From NCBI GenBank assembly GCA_910587145.1, contig CAJUMH010000044.1:1-11555 (forward strand): a stretch of DNA of 11,555 bases. Direction: 5' to 3'. Below, piece by piece: positions 1-5,649 of this stretch (positions within the stretch are counted from its first letter, which is position 1; the number at the start of each line of letters is the position of its first letter). Both the position numbers and the translations under genes were made by a program. The notes under the pieces were generated by a model. The model saw nothing but the letters and a program-made list of their open reading frames with translations, searched no databases and was not told the DNA's origin. The stretch is from an uncultured Ruthenibacterium sp. (GTDB taxonomy: Bacteria; Bacillota; Clostridia; Oscillospirales; Ruminococcaceae).

Positions 1-145
1 TGCATTGCTATTTGGTGTACTGTTTTGACCTGATCTTGTGTAGACACTATTTAAGCGGTCCCGCTATTTTCTTCGTCATTTTGGGGTCAATCCCCAATTC
101 TGTGTAAACTCCATTTGGGGTGCAAATAGAGCAAAATTTATTCAG

Positions 146-174
146 GGCGGCAGCCGTGGAATCCGGCTGCTGCC
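146..174 (-). terminator. Probable transposase transcription terminator
   Basis: The 11-bp GC-rich arms 146-156 and 164-174 (one G-U pair) enclose a 7-base loop. On the minus strand the stem is followed by an AT-rich stretch containing ATTTT, about 90 bases past the transposase stop. A second inverted repeat (203-212 with 239-248, perfect 10 bp, 26-base loop) lies between the stop codon and this hairpin. Confidence 0.45.
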
Positions 175-261
175 ATGTTAACAACATAACGCGGGTGGGG
201 TCGGATGTCAAGTGGGTAGAGGAGCAGTTCATCTTGCCCTTGACATCCTGCCACGGCGGTG

Positions 262-866
262 TTACTCGGGCATACGCTCGGCAAAGCAGATGGCCATCTG
301 GGCGTGGATCAGGCTCCAGTCCTGCCGCCGTCCAGTCCACTTTTTCGTAATATCCATCATGGCCAAATACAGCATTTTCAGCAGGCTGTCATCGGTAGGA
401 AACACGGATTTGGCCTTGGTCACCTTGCGCAGCTGGCGGTTAAAGCCCTCAATGGCATTGGTGGTGTAGATCAGCCTGCGCACCTCCTGAGGATACTTGA
501 AGTAGGTGCTGAGATTGGCCCAGTTGGCCCGCCAGGATTGGGAGATTTTCGGGTATTTCTTGTCCCAGCGCTCCTCAAAAGCGTCCAGGGCATCCAAGGC
601 GGCCTGCTCATCTACGGCTGAATGGACCGCCGCTGCGGACATGGCAGCGGATGGCATCCAGAAATACCACGGCGTAAATGGATTCCAAGGGGGCGCTGCT
701 GCCATTCACGAGCCACAGGCAGGATCTTGTCCGTGATCCGGCTGACTGTGCTGCCCGAGAACAGGTTCTGGATGTCATCCATGCTGTCGATGTTTGCCAT
801 CTGCAGCAGCTCACGGATTTTTTCCCGACGTGCACTTTCTTCCGGCGTACGGTTCTTTCTGGCCAT
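262..866 (-). pseudogene. IS256-family (mutator-type) transposase, internally deleted and frameshifted
   Basis: This is a DDE transposase of the IS256/mutator family, normally about 400 residues. The start is the ATG at 864-866, preceded by AGGAGG. The first 36 residues (MARKNRTPEESARREK..., ending QNLF at about 759) match the usual N-terminus. The reading then jumps directly to TVSRITDKIL, which normally lies more than 100 residues further on, so a central block is missing. One extra base in a run of five (689-693) shifts the frame after QQRPL; ESIYAVVFLDA continues in the next frame. A second deletion near 618-630 joins HVRSGG to AVDEQAALDAL, and a third frame carries the C-terminus (TNAIEGFNRQLRK, ending CFAERMPE) to the TAA at 262-264. 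Much of the catalytic core is absent, so it is not functional. Family assignment is from recall of closely similar clostridial transposases. Confidence 0.9.
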
Positions 867-874
867 ATGTAATT

Positions 875-913
875 CCTCCTGTGTGGTGCTTGTATTCTAC
901 ACCGCACAGGAGG
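875..913 (-). promoter_or_regulatory. Hairpin that would hide the transposase ribosome binding site
   Basis: The arms 875-888 and 900-913 are complementary over 13 of 14 positions, with an 11-base loop. Read on the minus strand, the 3' arm contains the AGGAGG that serves the transposase ATG at 866, and the 5' arm contains the matching CCTCCT. A transcript entering from outside the element would fold this hairpin and occlude the site. A similar arrangement is known to protect other insertion sequences from read-through expression. Here it is an inference from the fold. Confidence 0.55.
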
Positions 914-992
914 TTTACAAAAACTTTGGGATGTTCTCGTTTACAGAGCGTTTTAATTCTTTGTAAACGCCCTTTTTGTACGTTTTAATCGA

Positions 993-1325
993 TTATTTTG
1001 TGGATTTGCCGCGCAATTCGGATGCAAGCAGCGCCACAAACTGCGAAGCGGTCGGCTTTTTCTGCAGCGGTATTGCAGACAGCGCCTGCAAGCCCTCCTG
1101 ATGTTTTTTCCAAATGTCGGCTACCGTCAGGCGCAGGCTTTTTTCGAGAGCTTCCCGGCTTCCGCCGTATTGCTTCGCCGCCTCGGGATACAGCCACTTT
1201 GTCACCATCCGCAGTGATTCCGGCTCCTGCATCGCGACAAGGACAGCCGCCTCTGCGGCATAAAAGCCCTGCGTGTTCTCGTATACGCCCAATCGGTGCA
1301 GCGCGGCACCAATGGTTTCATCCAT
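993..1325 (-). CDS. Small Spo0A C-terminal-domain-like DNA-binding protein
   Basis: This 110-residue protein resembles the C-terminal DNA-binding domain of the sporulation master regulator Spo0A, without the receiver domain. Residues 6-26 (ENTQGFYAAEAAV) and 38-52 (LRMVTKWLYPEAAKQY) fit the domain's early helices, including the typical LYP-IAKKY stretch. GGSREALEKSLRLTVADIW (54-72) occupies the place of the recognition helix, where Spo0A has RVERAIRHAIEVAW. There is no phosphoacceptor domain, so it would not be switched by phosphorelay. The ATG at 1323-1325 overlaps the upstream gene's TGA (1318-1320) by eight bases, implying translational coupling; a longer reading up to 1469 would overlap that gene extensively and is unlikely. 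Similar stand-alone Spo0A-C proteins are annotated in clostridial genomes without known targets. A role in DNA binding is inferred from the fold, and the regulon is unknown. Confidence 0.75.
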   Translation of the reverse strand: MDETIGAALHRLGVYENTQGFYAAEAAVLVAMQEPESLRMVTKWLYPEAAKQYGGSREALEKSLRLTVADIWKKHQEGLQALSAIPLQKKPTASQFVALLASELRGKSTK

Positions 1326-1542
1326 TTTTCTCCGTCCCTTCCTGCGGGAAAAAACAGTTGACACTGCAGCCATACAGCTTAGCCATCGCAAAGGCGTAGT
1401 CAAACTTCGGCTGCCTTTTCCCCGCCTCATAGCTTTGCAAGGTACGCAATTCAAAAGGCAGCTGTTCAACGGCCTTTTCTTGGGTCAGTCCGGCCCGGTT
1501 TCGTGCTTGTTGGTAGGGATTGTTTTTGTGTGGATGGTACAT
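1318..1542 (-). CDS. XRE-family helix-turn-helix regulator
   Basis: This 74-residue protein is essentially a single Cro/cI-type HTH domain. NPYQQARNRAGLTQEKAVEQL (residues 8-28) forms the first two helices with the family's R-x-x-x-G-L-T-Q-E signature. LRTLQSYEAGKRQPKFDYAFAMAKLYGCSVNCFF (32-65) holds the recognition helix, the E-x-G-x-x-x-P turn and the closing helices. There is no second domain for ligand binding or oligomerisation. The chosen ATG (1540-1542) has AAAGGAGG eight bases upstream; the reading frame is open up to 1647, but nothing there resembles a domain. The gene is first in a two-gene unit with the Spo0A-C-like protein. The inverted repeat at 1568-1590 sits just upstream and is a natural candidate for autoregulation. 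Confidence 0.85.
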   Translation of the reverse strand: MYHPHKNNPYQQARNRAGLTQEKAVEQLPFELRTLQSYEAGKRQPKFDYAFAMAKLYGCSVNCFFPQEGTEKNG

Positions 1543-1567
1543 AGCAATTTCCTCCTTTAGATGATGA

Positions 1568-1590
1568 TCACAGGAAAAATCTTCCTGTGA
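1568..1590. promoter_or_regulatory. Perfect inverted repeat upstream of the XRE gene (candidate operator)
   Basis: TCACAGGAA (1568-1576) and TTCCTGTGA (1582-1590) are exact reverse complements separated by five bases. The repeat lies between the XRE ribosome binding site and a minus-strand TACAAT hexamer (1595-1600), a possible -10 element without a convincing -35. XRE repressors commonly bind such dyads near their own promoters. It could instead fold as an RNA hairpin in the leader. Confidence 0.5.
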
Positions 1591-1725
1591 GAAAATTGTA
1601 CCGATTCCGCGCGAAAAAGACCCCGTTGAAATGTGCGGGTTGCACAAATTTGTCGAATTTTATCGTTTTGACGAATTTCTTTGTGCATCTTGACAGAACT
1701 GCTTTAAAATTTTTCGTCAACAAAA

Positions 1726-1774
1726 AGGCGCTTGCAAGGGAGATGCATTCTCTCGTGCAAGCGCTTCTTTATTT
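1726..1774. terminator. Bidirectional terminator-like hairpin
   Basis: GCGCTTGCA (1728-1736) pairs with TGCAAGCGC (1756-1764), extended by AA/TT and a wobble pair. It is flanked by CAAAAAG on the left and CTTCTTTATTTTT on the right, so both strands place U-rich sequence after the stem. No gene obviously ends here on either strand. It separates the XRE/Spo0A-C unit from the gntR region. Confidence 0.5.
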
Positions 1775-1927
1775 TTATACTTTTGTTGTTTTTTGCAGGG
1801 TTCTTTTCTCATTCTTTCCGGAAAAATTCCTCATTCTTCATACAAAGCAATAAAAGACAAAAACAGAATTCGTAAGACAATTTTTTGCAAAATTTTGCCG
1901 ATTTTTAGGTGAAACGCATAAAAAATA
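1775..1927. other. AT-rich intergenic stretch without recognisable genes
   Basis: This is part of the 1543-2020 gap between the divergent XRE unit and the gntR leader. It is clearly more AT-rich than its neighbours. I find no plausible coding frame with a ribosome binding site and no RNA gene. Confidence 0.6.
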
Positions 1928-1998
1928 TTGTAAGATGAATAAAAAATAGTGACAATCACGATTTGTATGTTGACAAACATCTTACAAATTGCTGCAAT
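1928..1998 (+). promoter_or_regulatory. gntR promoter with paired inverted operator-like sites
   Basis: TTGACA (1970-1975) and TGCAAT (1993-1998) are spaced by 17 bases and form a reasonable vegetative promoter for the gntR unit. CATCTTACAA (1978-1987) lies within the spacer. Its exact reverse complement, TTGTAAGATG, lies upstream at 1928-1937, about 50 bp centre to centre. Two identical half-sites, one covering the promoter and one about five helical turns upstream, suggest repression by looping or cooperative binding, plausibly by the GntR protein encoded just downstream. That assignment is inference. Confidence 0.5.
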
Positions 1999-2020
1999 CA
2001 AAGCATCATAGGGAGGGGCA

Positions 2021-2059
2021 ATGCCGAAAACCGCGGCAATGCCGTGCGGGGTAGCGTAG
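2021..2059 (+). CDS. Possible 12-codon leader peptide ahead of gntR
   Basis: An ATG at 2021 follows GGGAGG (2011-2016) by four bases and opens a reading frame of MPKTAAMPCGVA ending at TAG (2057-2059), 14 bases before the gntR ATG. The ribosome binding site is better than the one in front of gntR itself. The sequence contains a 10-bp direct repeat (GGCAATGCCG at 2017-2026 and 2035-2044). It could be a translated leader that couples to gntR, or chance. The peptide has no run of one amino acid that would suggest attenuation. Confidence 0.3.
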   Translation: MPKTAAMPCGVA

Positions 2060-2073
2060 AGGATCGAGACAGA

Positions 2074-2800
2074 ATGGAAAAAAGAAAAAGTCCGCCGTCG
2101 GCTGCGGTGGCGCAGCAGATCAGCGATAGGATCCTCAGCCAGAGGCTGGCCGCGGGCACAAAGCTGCCCAAGCGAAACGCAGATAGCGGAATCCTATGGC
2201 GTCAGTCGGCCCACCATCCGCGAGGCTATGAAAGTGCTGCGTGCGCAGAACATGGTAGATATCCGGCAGGGCGACGGCACATATGTGAGCGACGGCACCT
2301 GTATGGGGGAGGATCCGCTGAAGCTGCGGTATGTCGATTCCAAGACGCTGACAGAGGGCGTATTTGAGGTGCGCTTGCTGCTGGAACCGCAGATCGCAAT
2401 GCTGGCGGCGCAGCGCATTACGCAGGCCGAGCTTCGGAAGATGGAGCAGATCGTGGAAAAGATACGGCAGATACAATATCAGGATCCTGTCCGTCTGGGG
2501 CTGGATATGGAATTCCATACGCTGATTGCAAAAAGTACACGCAACTCCGTATTTGGGCAGCTGATGCCCATAATTTACGAGACGATCGAAAAAGGCTCCG
2601 TCTGGCTGAACGAGGCGGAAGAAAACTACAAGCGTTCACAGCGCGCGCATCAGGAGATCTATGTGGCGCTTGTCAAACGGGATGCCTATCTTGCCAAAAA
2701 TGTGATGACGGCACATATTTATGCGGCGATCGACGATATCAAGCTGTTGGACTCTGTGCGGGAGGATGCAAGGGCCGACGCCAAGGAAAGGAACGCGTGA
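2074..2800 (+). pseudogene. GntR-family (FadR/FCD type) transcriptional regulator, frameshifted
   Basis: This is a ligand-responsive repressor family that controls uptake and breakdown of sugar acids and related compounds. The first 32 residues (MEKRKSPPSAAVAQQISDRI...TKLP) begin the winged-helix domain. A single extra A at 2170-2171 then shifts the frame. Dropping it restores P-S-E-T-Q-I-A-E-S-Y-G-V-S-R-P-T-I-R-E-A-M, the family's recognition-helix signature, and reads through to TGA (2798-2800) for about 241 residues, a normal length. The C-terminal FCD domain is complete, with D-M-E-F-H and two later histidines (AHQEIY, TAHIY) in the places of the metal ligands. An internal start near 2228 would lack most of the HTH. 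It heads the remains of a sugar ABC transporter operon. Either a recent pseudogene or a single base error in the sequence. Confidence 0.85.
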
Positions 2801-3236
2801 GAGTTATGCCGAGAAAAAATTCGAGATCTGGCCATACCTGCTGCTCGCCGTCTGGCGCTGGCTGTATGACGGCAATTACGGCGTAATCAACAATCCGCTC
2901 ATTCGCCTGGGCGTTTTGGAGGACGGCATCCTGTTCCTCATCCGCAAGGAGACAGCGCTCCCGGCGGTGACCGTCTCGGTGGTGTGGCGGGGCATTCCGT
3001 TCTTTGCACAGATGCTGCTGGCCGCGCTGCAGGGCGTATCCCCTGATATGTACGAGGCGGCCGATATCGACGGCGCGAATTTCTTCCGGAAGCTGTTCCG
3101 CATCACGTTGCCGTCCATTAAAAACACGCTGTTTGTCACGCTGCTGCTGCGCGTGATCTGGGTGATGAACTCGGTGGATATCATCCAGAACATGACGGCC
3201 GGCGGCCCGGCCTACGCAACGCAGACGCTGAGCCTT
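2793..3236 (+). pseudogene. Sugar ABC transporter permease (MalF/UgpA type), N-terminally deleted and truncated
   Basis: This is a fragment of the membrane-spanning subunit of a carbohydrate ABC importer. R-E-S-Y-A-E-K-K-F-E-I-W-P-Y-L-L-L looks like the true N-terminus, but where ATG is expected there is ACG (2793-2795), just after AAGGAAAGGA. The sequence then jumps to VWRWLYDGNYGVINNPLIRLG, skipping roughly the first one or two membrane segments. The central part is preserved, including the EAA loop that docks onto the ATPase (EAADIDGANFFRKLFRITLP, about 3053-3112). The gene ends at AGGPAYATQTLSL, where it runs in frame into the lipobox of a solute-binding protein, so the last membrane segments are lost. 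It overlaps the gntR stop by a few bases, as in an intact operon. Not functional. Confidence 0.85.
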
Positions 3237-3828
3237 GTGGCCTGCGGTGGCACGGCATCGTCCGGCACTCCGGCAGCCGGTTCTGTGCCGGCCGCTTCCA
3301 TACCGGCCTCTGCGCCCGAAACCGCCCCCCAGCGCCGCCTTTGCGGAGCTGACCGACGGCTTCAAAACCGGCCTTACCGCCATCATCATCCATCGCATCG
3401 GCTCGTATGCCCAGTGGGTAGACCGGTTCGGCGAGGACGTGGGCGCGTTCGTCGTTCCCGGCACCGACAAGGGCCAGTGGACCTGCGCGGGCGATACCGA
3501 GATCGTTGTCTACGAGCAGTGCGAAAACAAAGACGCCGCGTTTGAATTCTACAAATACATGACGCTGGGCGAGGGCGGCACCGCTTGGTTCAAGGGCACC
3601 GGCAAGGGCCTTGGCACCAGCAACATTCAGGCCACCGAGGAATTTAAGAGCAACGAGTTCCAGATCGTTTCTGCCGATGCGCTGAAGGTTGCCGGCGTTC
3701 TGCCCCCGATGGATACGCAGACCGAATTTACCGGCAATATCTGGGCGCCCACGAACCAGCAGGCTCTGACGGGTGAGATCACGCCGGAGCAGGCCCTCGA
3801 AACGATGAACAAGGCGCTGCACGGCTAA
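3222..3828 (+). pseudogene. Family 1 extracellular sugar-binding lipoprotein, internal deletion and frameshift
   Basis: This is the remnant of the lipoprotein that captures sugar for an ABC importer. L-S-L-V-A-C-G-G (3226-3249) is a lipobox. It is followed by a Ser/Ala/Pro-rich linker (ASSGTPAAGSVPAASIPASA), as expected at the start of a mature solute-binding lipoprotein, but the signal peptide's beginning has been replaced by permease sequence. After PETAP the frame breaks in a run of six C (3325-3330). The next frame begins at A-F-A-E-L-T-D-G-F-K-T-G and continues through a clean C-terminal lobe (YEQCENKDAAFEFYKYMTLG, GNIWAPTNQQ, ITPEQALETMNKALHG) to TAA at 3826-3828. Intact relatives have about 400-450 residues, so some 200 residues between linker and C-terminal lobe are missing. 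A second permease gene may also have been lost in the first deletion. Confidence 0.8.
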
Positions 3829-4184
3829 GCGGCTTTCGCCATTTGGGCAAAACAAAAGAAACCTTCCGCGCGGCATGCGTCCGCGCGGGAGGAAACCCGG
3901 CCGCAGGGCCGCAGCGTGCCCTGCGCGCCGAAAAATCAAATGAAGCGAGGCGAGGTGTTGCGGGCGCTCTGCCCCTCAAAACGAGCGCTCCGCGATATCT
4001 CGTTTCAAAGAAGGGCTGCGGACAAAGCCCTGCGGCTTTGCTTTCGGGCAGGGGATCCGCCCGCAAACGGGGCCGGCTTTGCAAAACAGCCCGCACACAG
4101 GCAAACGGCTCATGCACCCGCCGCCGGGTCGTGCGGAAAGGGAATTTCCTTTTTAGATTGCTTTTTAAAGGGAGAAATGTTATT
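3829..4184. other. GC-rich non-coding gap with several hairpins
   Basis: There is no recognisable gene here; the long open frame running into the downstream gene has a low-complexity Arg/Ala/Gly-rich translation. Visible structures are a strong stem at 3862-3873 with 3881-3892 (12 bp, one wobble), a CAAAGCC/GGCTTTG hairpin near 4023-4040, and an AAAGG/CCTTT dyad near 4137-4152. The 3862-3892 stem lies 33 bases past the solute-binding protein stop. It has a T-rich flank only when read on the minus strand, so it may protect or end a transcript but is not a classical plus-strand terminator. Confidence 0.5.
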
Positions 4185-4583
4185 ATGAAAATTACTGTTC
4201 ATGAATTTTCCGGAGAGGGAATGCGGCGCGTTTTTGAAAACCAAAAATGGATGGTCGGCATCAAAAACTGGAAGCCGGCCAACGACATTGCCGGCATTGA
4301 TATGCTGGAGCGCCACAACCGGACGGACGAGCTGTTTGTGCTGGCGGCCGGCTCCTGCACGCTGGTTTGCGCCGAGGAAACGCCGGACGGCCTTGTTTTC
4401 GACAAGGTGGAAATGGAGCCGTGCAGGGTGTACTGTATTCCGGCAACGATGTGGCACAATACCGTCACCCAAAAAGACACCAAAATGATTTTGATCGAAG
4501 ATTCCAATACCGGCATGAACAACAGCGATATTTATCGGCTGAGCGAGGCGCAGATCGCGGCCATTCAAAAGCTGGTGCGGTAG
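4185..4583 (+). CDS. Small cupin-like protein of unknown function
   Basis: This 132-residue protein has the size and motif spacing of a single-domain cupin, a small beta-barrel often found in sugar isomerases and metal enzymes. H44-x4-E49-x6-G56 (in RHNRTDELFVLAAG) fits cupin motif 1, but the usual second histidine is replaced by arginine. P86-x4-H91-N92 (PATMWHN) fits motif 2. A metal site with fewer histidines than usual is therefore possible. The ATG at 4185 has AAGGGAG (4168-4174) about ten bases upstream; the frame is open further upstream but the sequence there looks non-coding. It precedes rpiB and the transketolase genes by about 250 bp, hinting at sugar metabolism, but I do not recognise a specific enzyme. 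Confidence 0.75.
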   Translation: MKITVHEFSGEGMRRVFENQKWMVGIKNWKPANDIAGIDMLERHNRTDELFVLAAGSCTLVCAEETPDGLVFDKVEMEPCRVYCIPATMWHNTVTQKDTKMILIEDSNTGMNNSDIYRLSEAQIAAIQKLVR

Positions 4584-4658
4584 GCATCAGCCCCCAAAAG
4601 CTTTGGCGGGCCGCGCATTCCCGAGGAAACGGATCTGTAAAAAGCCTCGCAGGGCGGT

Positions 4659-4686
4659 GCGCGCTTTTTAACGCAAAAAAGCGCGC
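4659..4686. terminator. Hairpin downstream of the cupin-like gene
   Basis: GCGCGCTTTTT (4659-4669) and AAAAAGCGCGC (4676-4686) form a perfect 11-bp stem with a 6-base loop, 75 bases past the stop codon. The T-tract lies inside the stem, so efficiency as a terminator is uncertain. Confidence 0.4.
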
Positions 4687-4704
4687 GGGCAAGACGGTGA
4701 GAAA

Positions 4705-4745
4705 AGAAAACAAAATGTCAGGGAAGCCCCGCCATTTTGTTTTCT
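4705..4745. terminator. Long AT-rich hairpin, possibly bidirectional terminator
   Basis: Positions 4705-4717 and 4733-4745 form a perfect 13-bp stem (AGAAAACAAAATG with its reverse complement) around a 15-base GC-rich loop. The T-rich 3' arm follows the loop on both strands. It stands between the cupin-like gene and rpiB and probably separates their transcripts. Confidence 0.4.
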
Positions 4746-4838
4746 GAAGACACTGTCCCAAAAGAGGCGAAACGGAGCGCCGCGCATGACGCGGGACGTT
4801 TTGAAAACAGGATTCAGGAATAGGAAGGAATGTTGCCA

Positions 4839-5288
4839 ATGAAGATCGCATTTGGAAACGACCATACGGCCCTTGCCCTGAAAGCGGAGCTTGTGCCGTA
4901 TTTGAAGGCGCAGGGACACGAGATCGTAGACTGCGGCACCAATACGCCGGAGAGCTGCGATTACCCGGTATACGGCGAACGCGCGGCGCTTGCGGTACAG
5001 CGCGGCGAGGCCGATTGCGGCATTCTCGTCTGCGGCACAGGCGTGGGCATTTCGCTTGCGGCCAATAAGGTGAACGGCATCCGCGCCGTGGTTTGCAGCG
5101 AACCGTATTCCGCAATGCTTTCCAAACAGCACAACAACACCAATATGCTTGCCCTCGGCGCACGGGTGGTGGGCGCAGAACTGGCCAAAATGATCGTGGA
5201 TGCGTGGCTCGGCGCCGCCTTTGAGGGCGGGCGCCACAGCCGGCGTGTCGATCTGATTACGGAGATCGAGCGGCGCCGGCAGAGCTGA
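4839..5288 (+). CDS. rpiB: Ribose-5-phosphate isomerase B
   Basis: The cytoplasmic enzyme interconverts ribose 5-phosphate and ribulose 5-phosphate in the non-oxidative pentose-phosphate pathway; RpiB/LacAB-family members may also act on allose or other sugar phosphates. The 149 residues are normal for the family. D8-H9 in GNDHTA, D31-C32-G33-T34, and GILVCGTGVGIS with the catalytic base C65 are all present, followed by KQHNNTNMLALGARVVG, which carries H98 and the phosphate-binding region. I chose the ATG at 4839, ten bases after GGAAGG (4823-4828), rather than the ATG at 4830, which nearly abuts that site. The next genes are a damaged transaldolase and the two transketolase subunits, which fits a pentose-phosphate cluster, but the 361-bp gap after rpiB makes co-transcription uncertain. 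Confidence 0.93.
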   Translation: MKIAFGNDHTALALKAELVPYLKAQGHEIVDCGTNTPESCDYPVYGERAALAVQRGEADCGILVCGTGVGISLAANKVNGIRAVVCSEPYSAMLSKQHNNTNMLALGARVVGAELAKMIVDAWLGAAFEGGRHSRRVDLITEIERRRQS

Positions 5289-5289
5289 T

Positions 5290-5325
5290 GCCGTTTGTGC
5301 CCCGCAAAAGGCGGGGCGCACAAAG
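5290..5325. terminator. Hairpin after rpiB
   Basis: TTTGTGC-CCCGC pairs with GCGGGG-CGCACAAA around AAAAG, with a two-base bulge, starting directly after the rpiB stop. No T-tract follows, so it may be a stabilising 3' stem rather than a true terminator. Its right arm includes the start of the 21-bp repeat array. Confidence 0.35.
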
Positions 5326-5410
5326 CGCGGGATCCGCAGCACAAAGCGTAAAACCTGCGGCACAAAGCGCGGGATTTGCGGCACAAAGCGCGAAATCCGC
5401 GGCACATAGC
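5319..5410. repeat. 21-bp tandem repeat, four copies plus a degenerate partial copy
   Basis: The units start at 5319, 5340, 5361 and 5382; a decayed fifth begins at 5403. Each opens with CACAAAGCG and closes with GCGG or GCAG; the middle varies. The period is 21 bp with no spacer, so this is a minisatellite and not a CRISPR array. It lies between rpiB and the transaldolase gene, in a region with no plausible plus-strand gene. Confidence 0.85.
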
Positions 5411-5636
5411 ACAAACGCCGTTTGGGAGCGAGCGCCCTAAACGGCGGCCGTGCCGCCGCAAGGCGCGCCGGCACGGCGAAAAAGAAGGGGATGGGAAGCA
5501 AAACGCGCACCGGCGCGGCCGGAACGGCGCTCTTTTCCATAGCAGGAGGGTGTTTTGGCAGGGCAGGGGATCGGCAAAGGGCGTTTTTTGCCCTGCGGGC
5601 CTTGCCTGCGGGAAATAAGACACCTTGCAGAGAAAA
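5411..5636. other. GC-rich gap with strong stems upstream of the transaldolase gene
   Basis: CGCCGTTTGGG with CCCTAAACGGCG (5417-5446, one bulge) and GCCGTGCCG (5447-5455) with CGGCACGGC (5469-5477) form two adjacent stems. GGCAAA/TTTTGCC near 5573-5592 forms a third, with a run of six T. I see no promoter that I would trust and no gene. Confidence 0.45.
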
Positions 5637-5649
5637 AGGAGAAGTGACG

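Larger units (their letters stand above)
100..969 (-). mobile_element. IS256-family insertion sequence remnant (approximate ends)
   Basis: The element is identified by its transposase remnant at 262-866. TGTAAAC-type motifs flank it: TGTGTAAAC at 101-109, and, in opposite orientation, GTTTACA at 939-945, with further copies near 913-918 and 962-968. Such motifs are plausible relics of the terminal inverted repeats, but beyond the first seven bases the two ends match poorly and I see no clear target-site duplication, so the boundaries are approximate. The outermost 100 bases of the window may belong to another element. With its transposase broken, the copy could move only if an intact relative supplied transposase. 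Confidence 0.6.

Noticed and set aside
3843..4184. N-terminal extension of the cupin-like gene
   Set aside because: The translation is low-complexity and Arg/Ala/Gly-rich with no domain, while a good ribosome site precedes the ATG at 4185.
5319..5410. CRISPR array
   Set aside because: The repeats are 21 bp, directly abutting and without spacers, and no cas gene is near.
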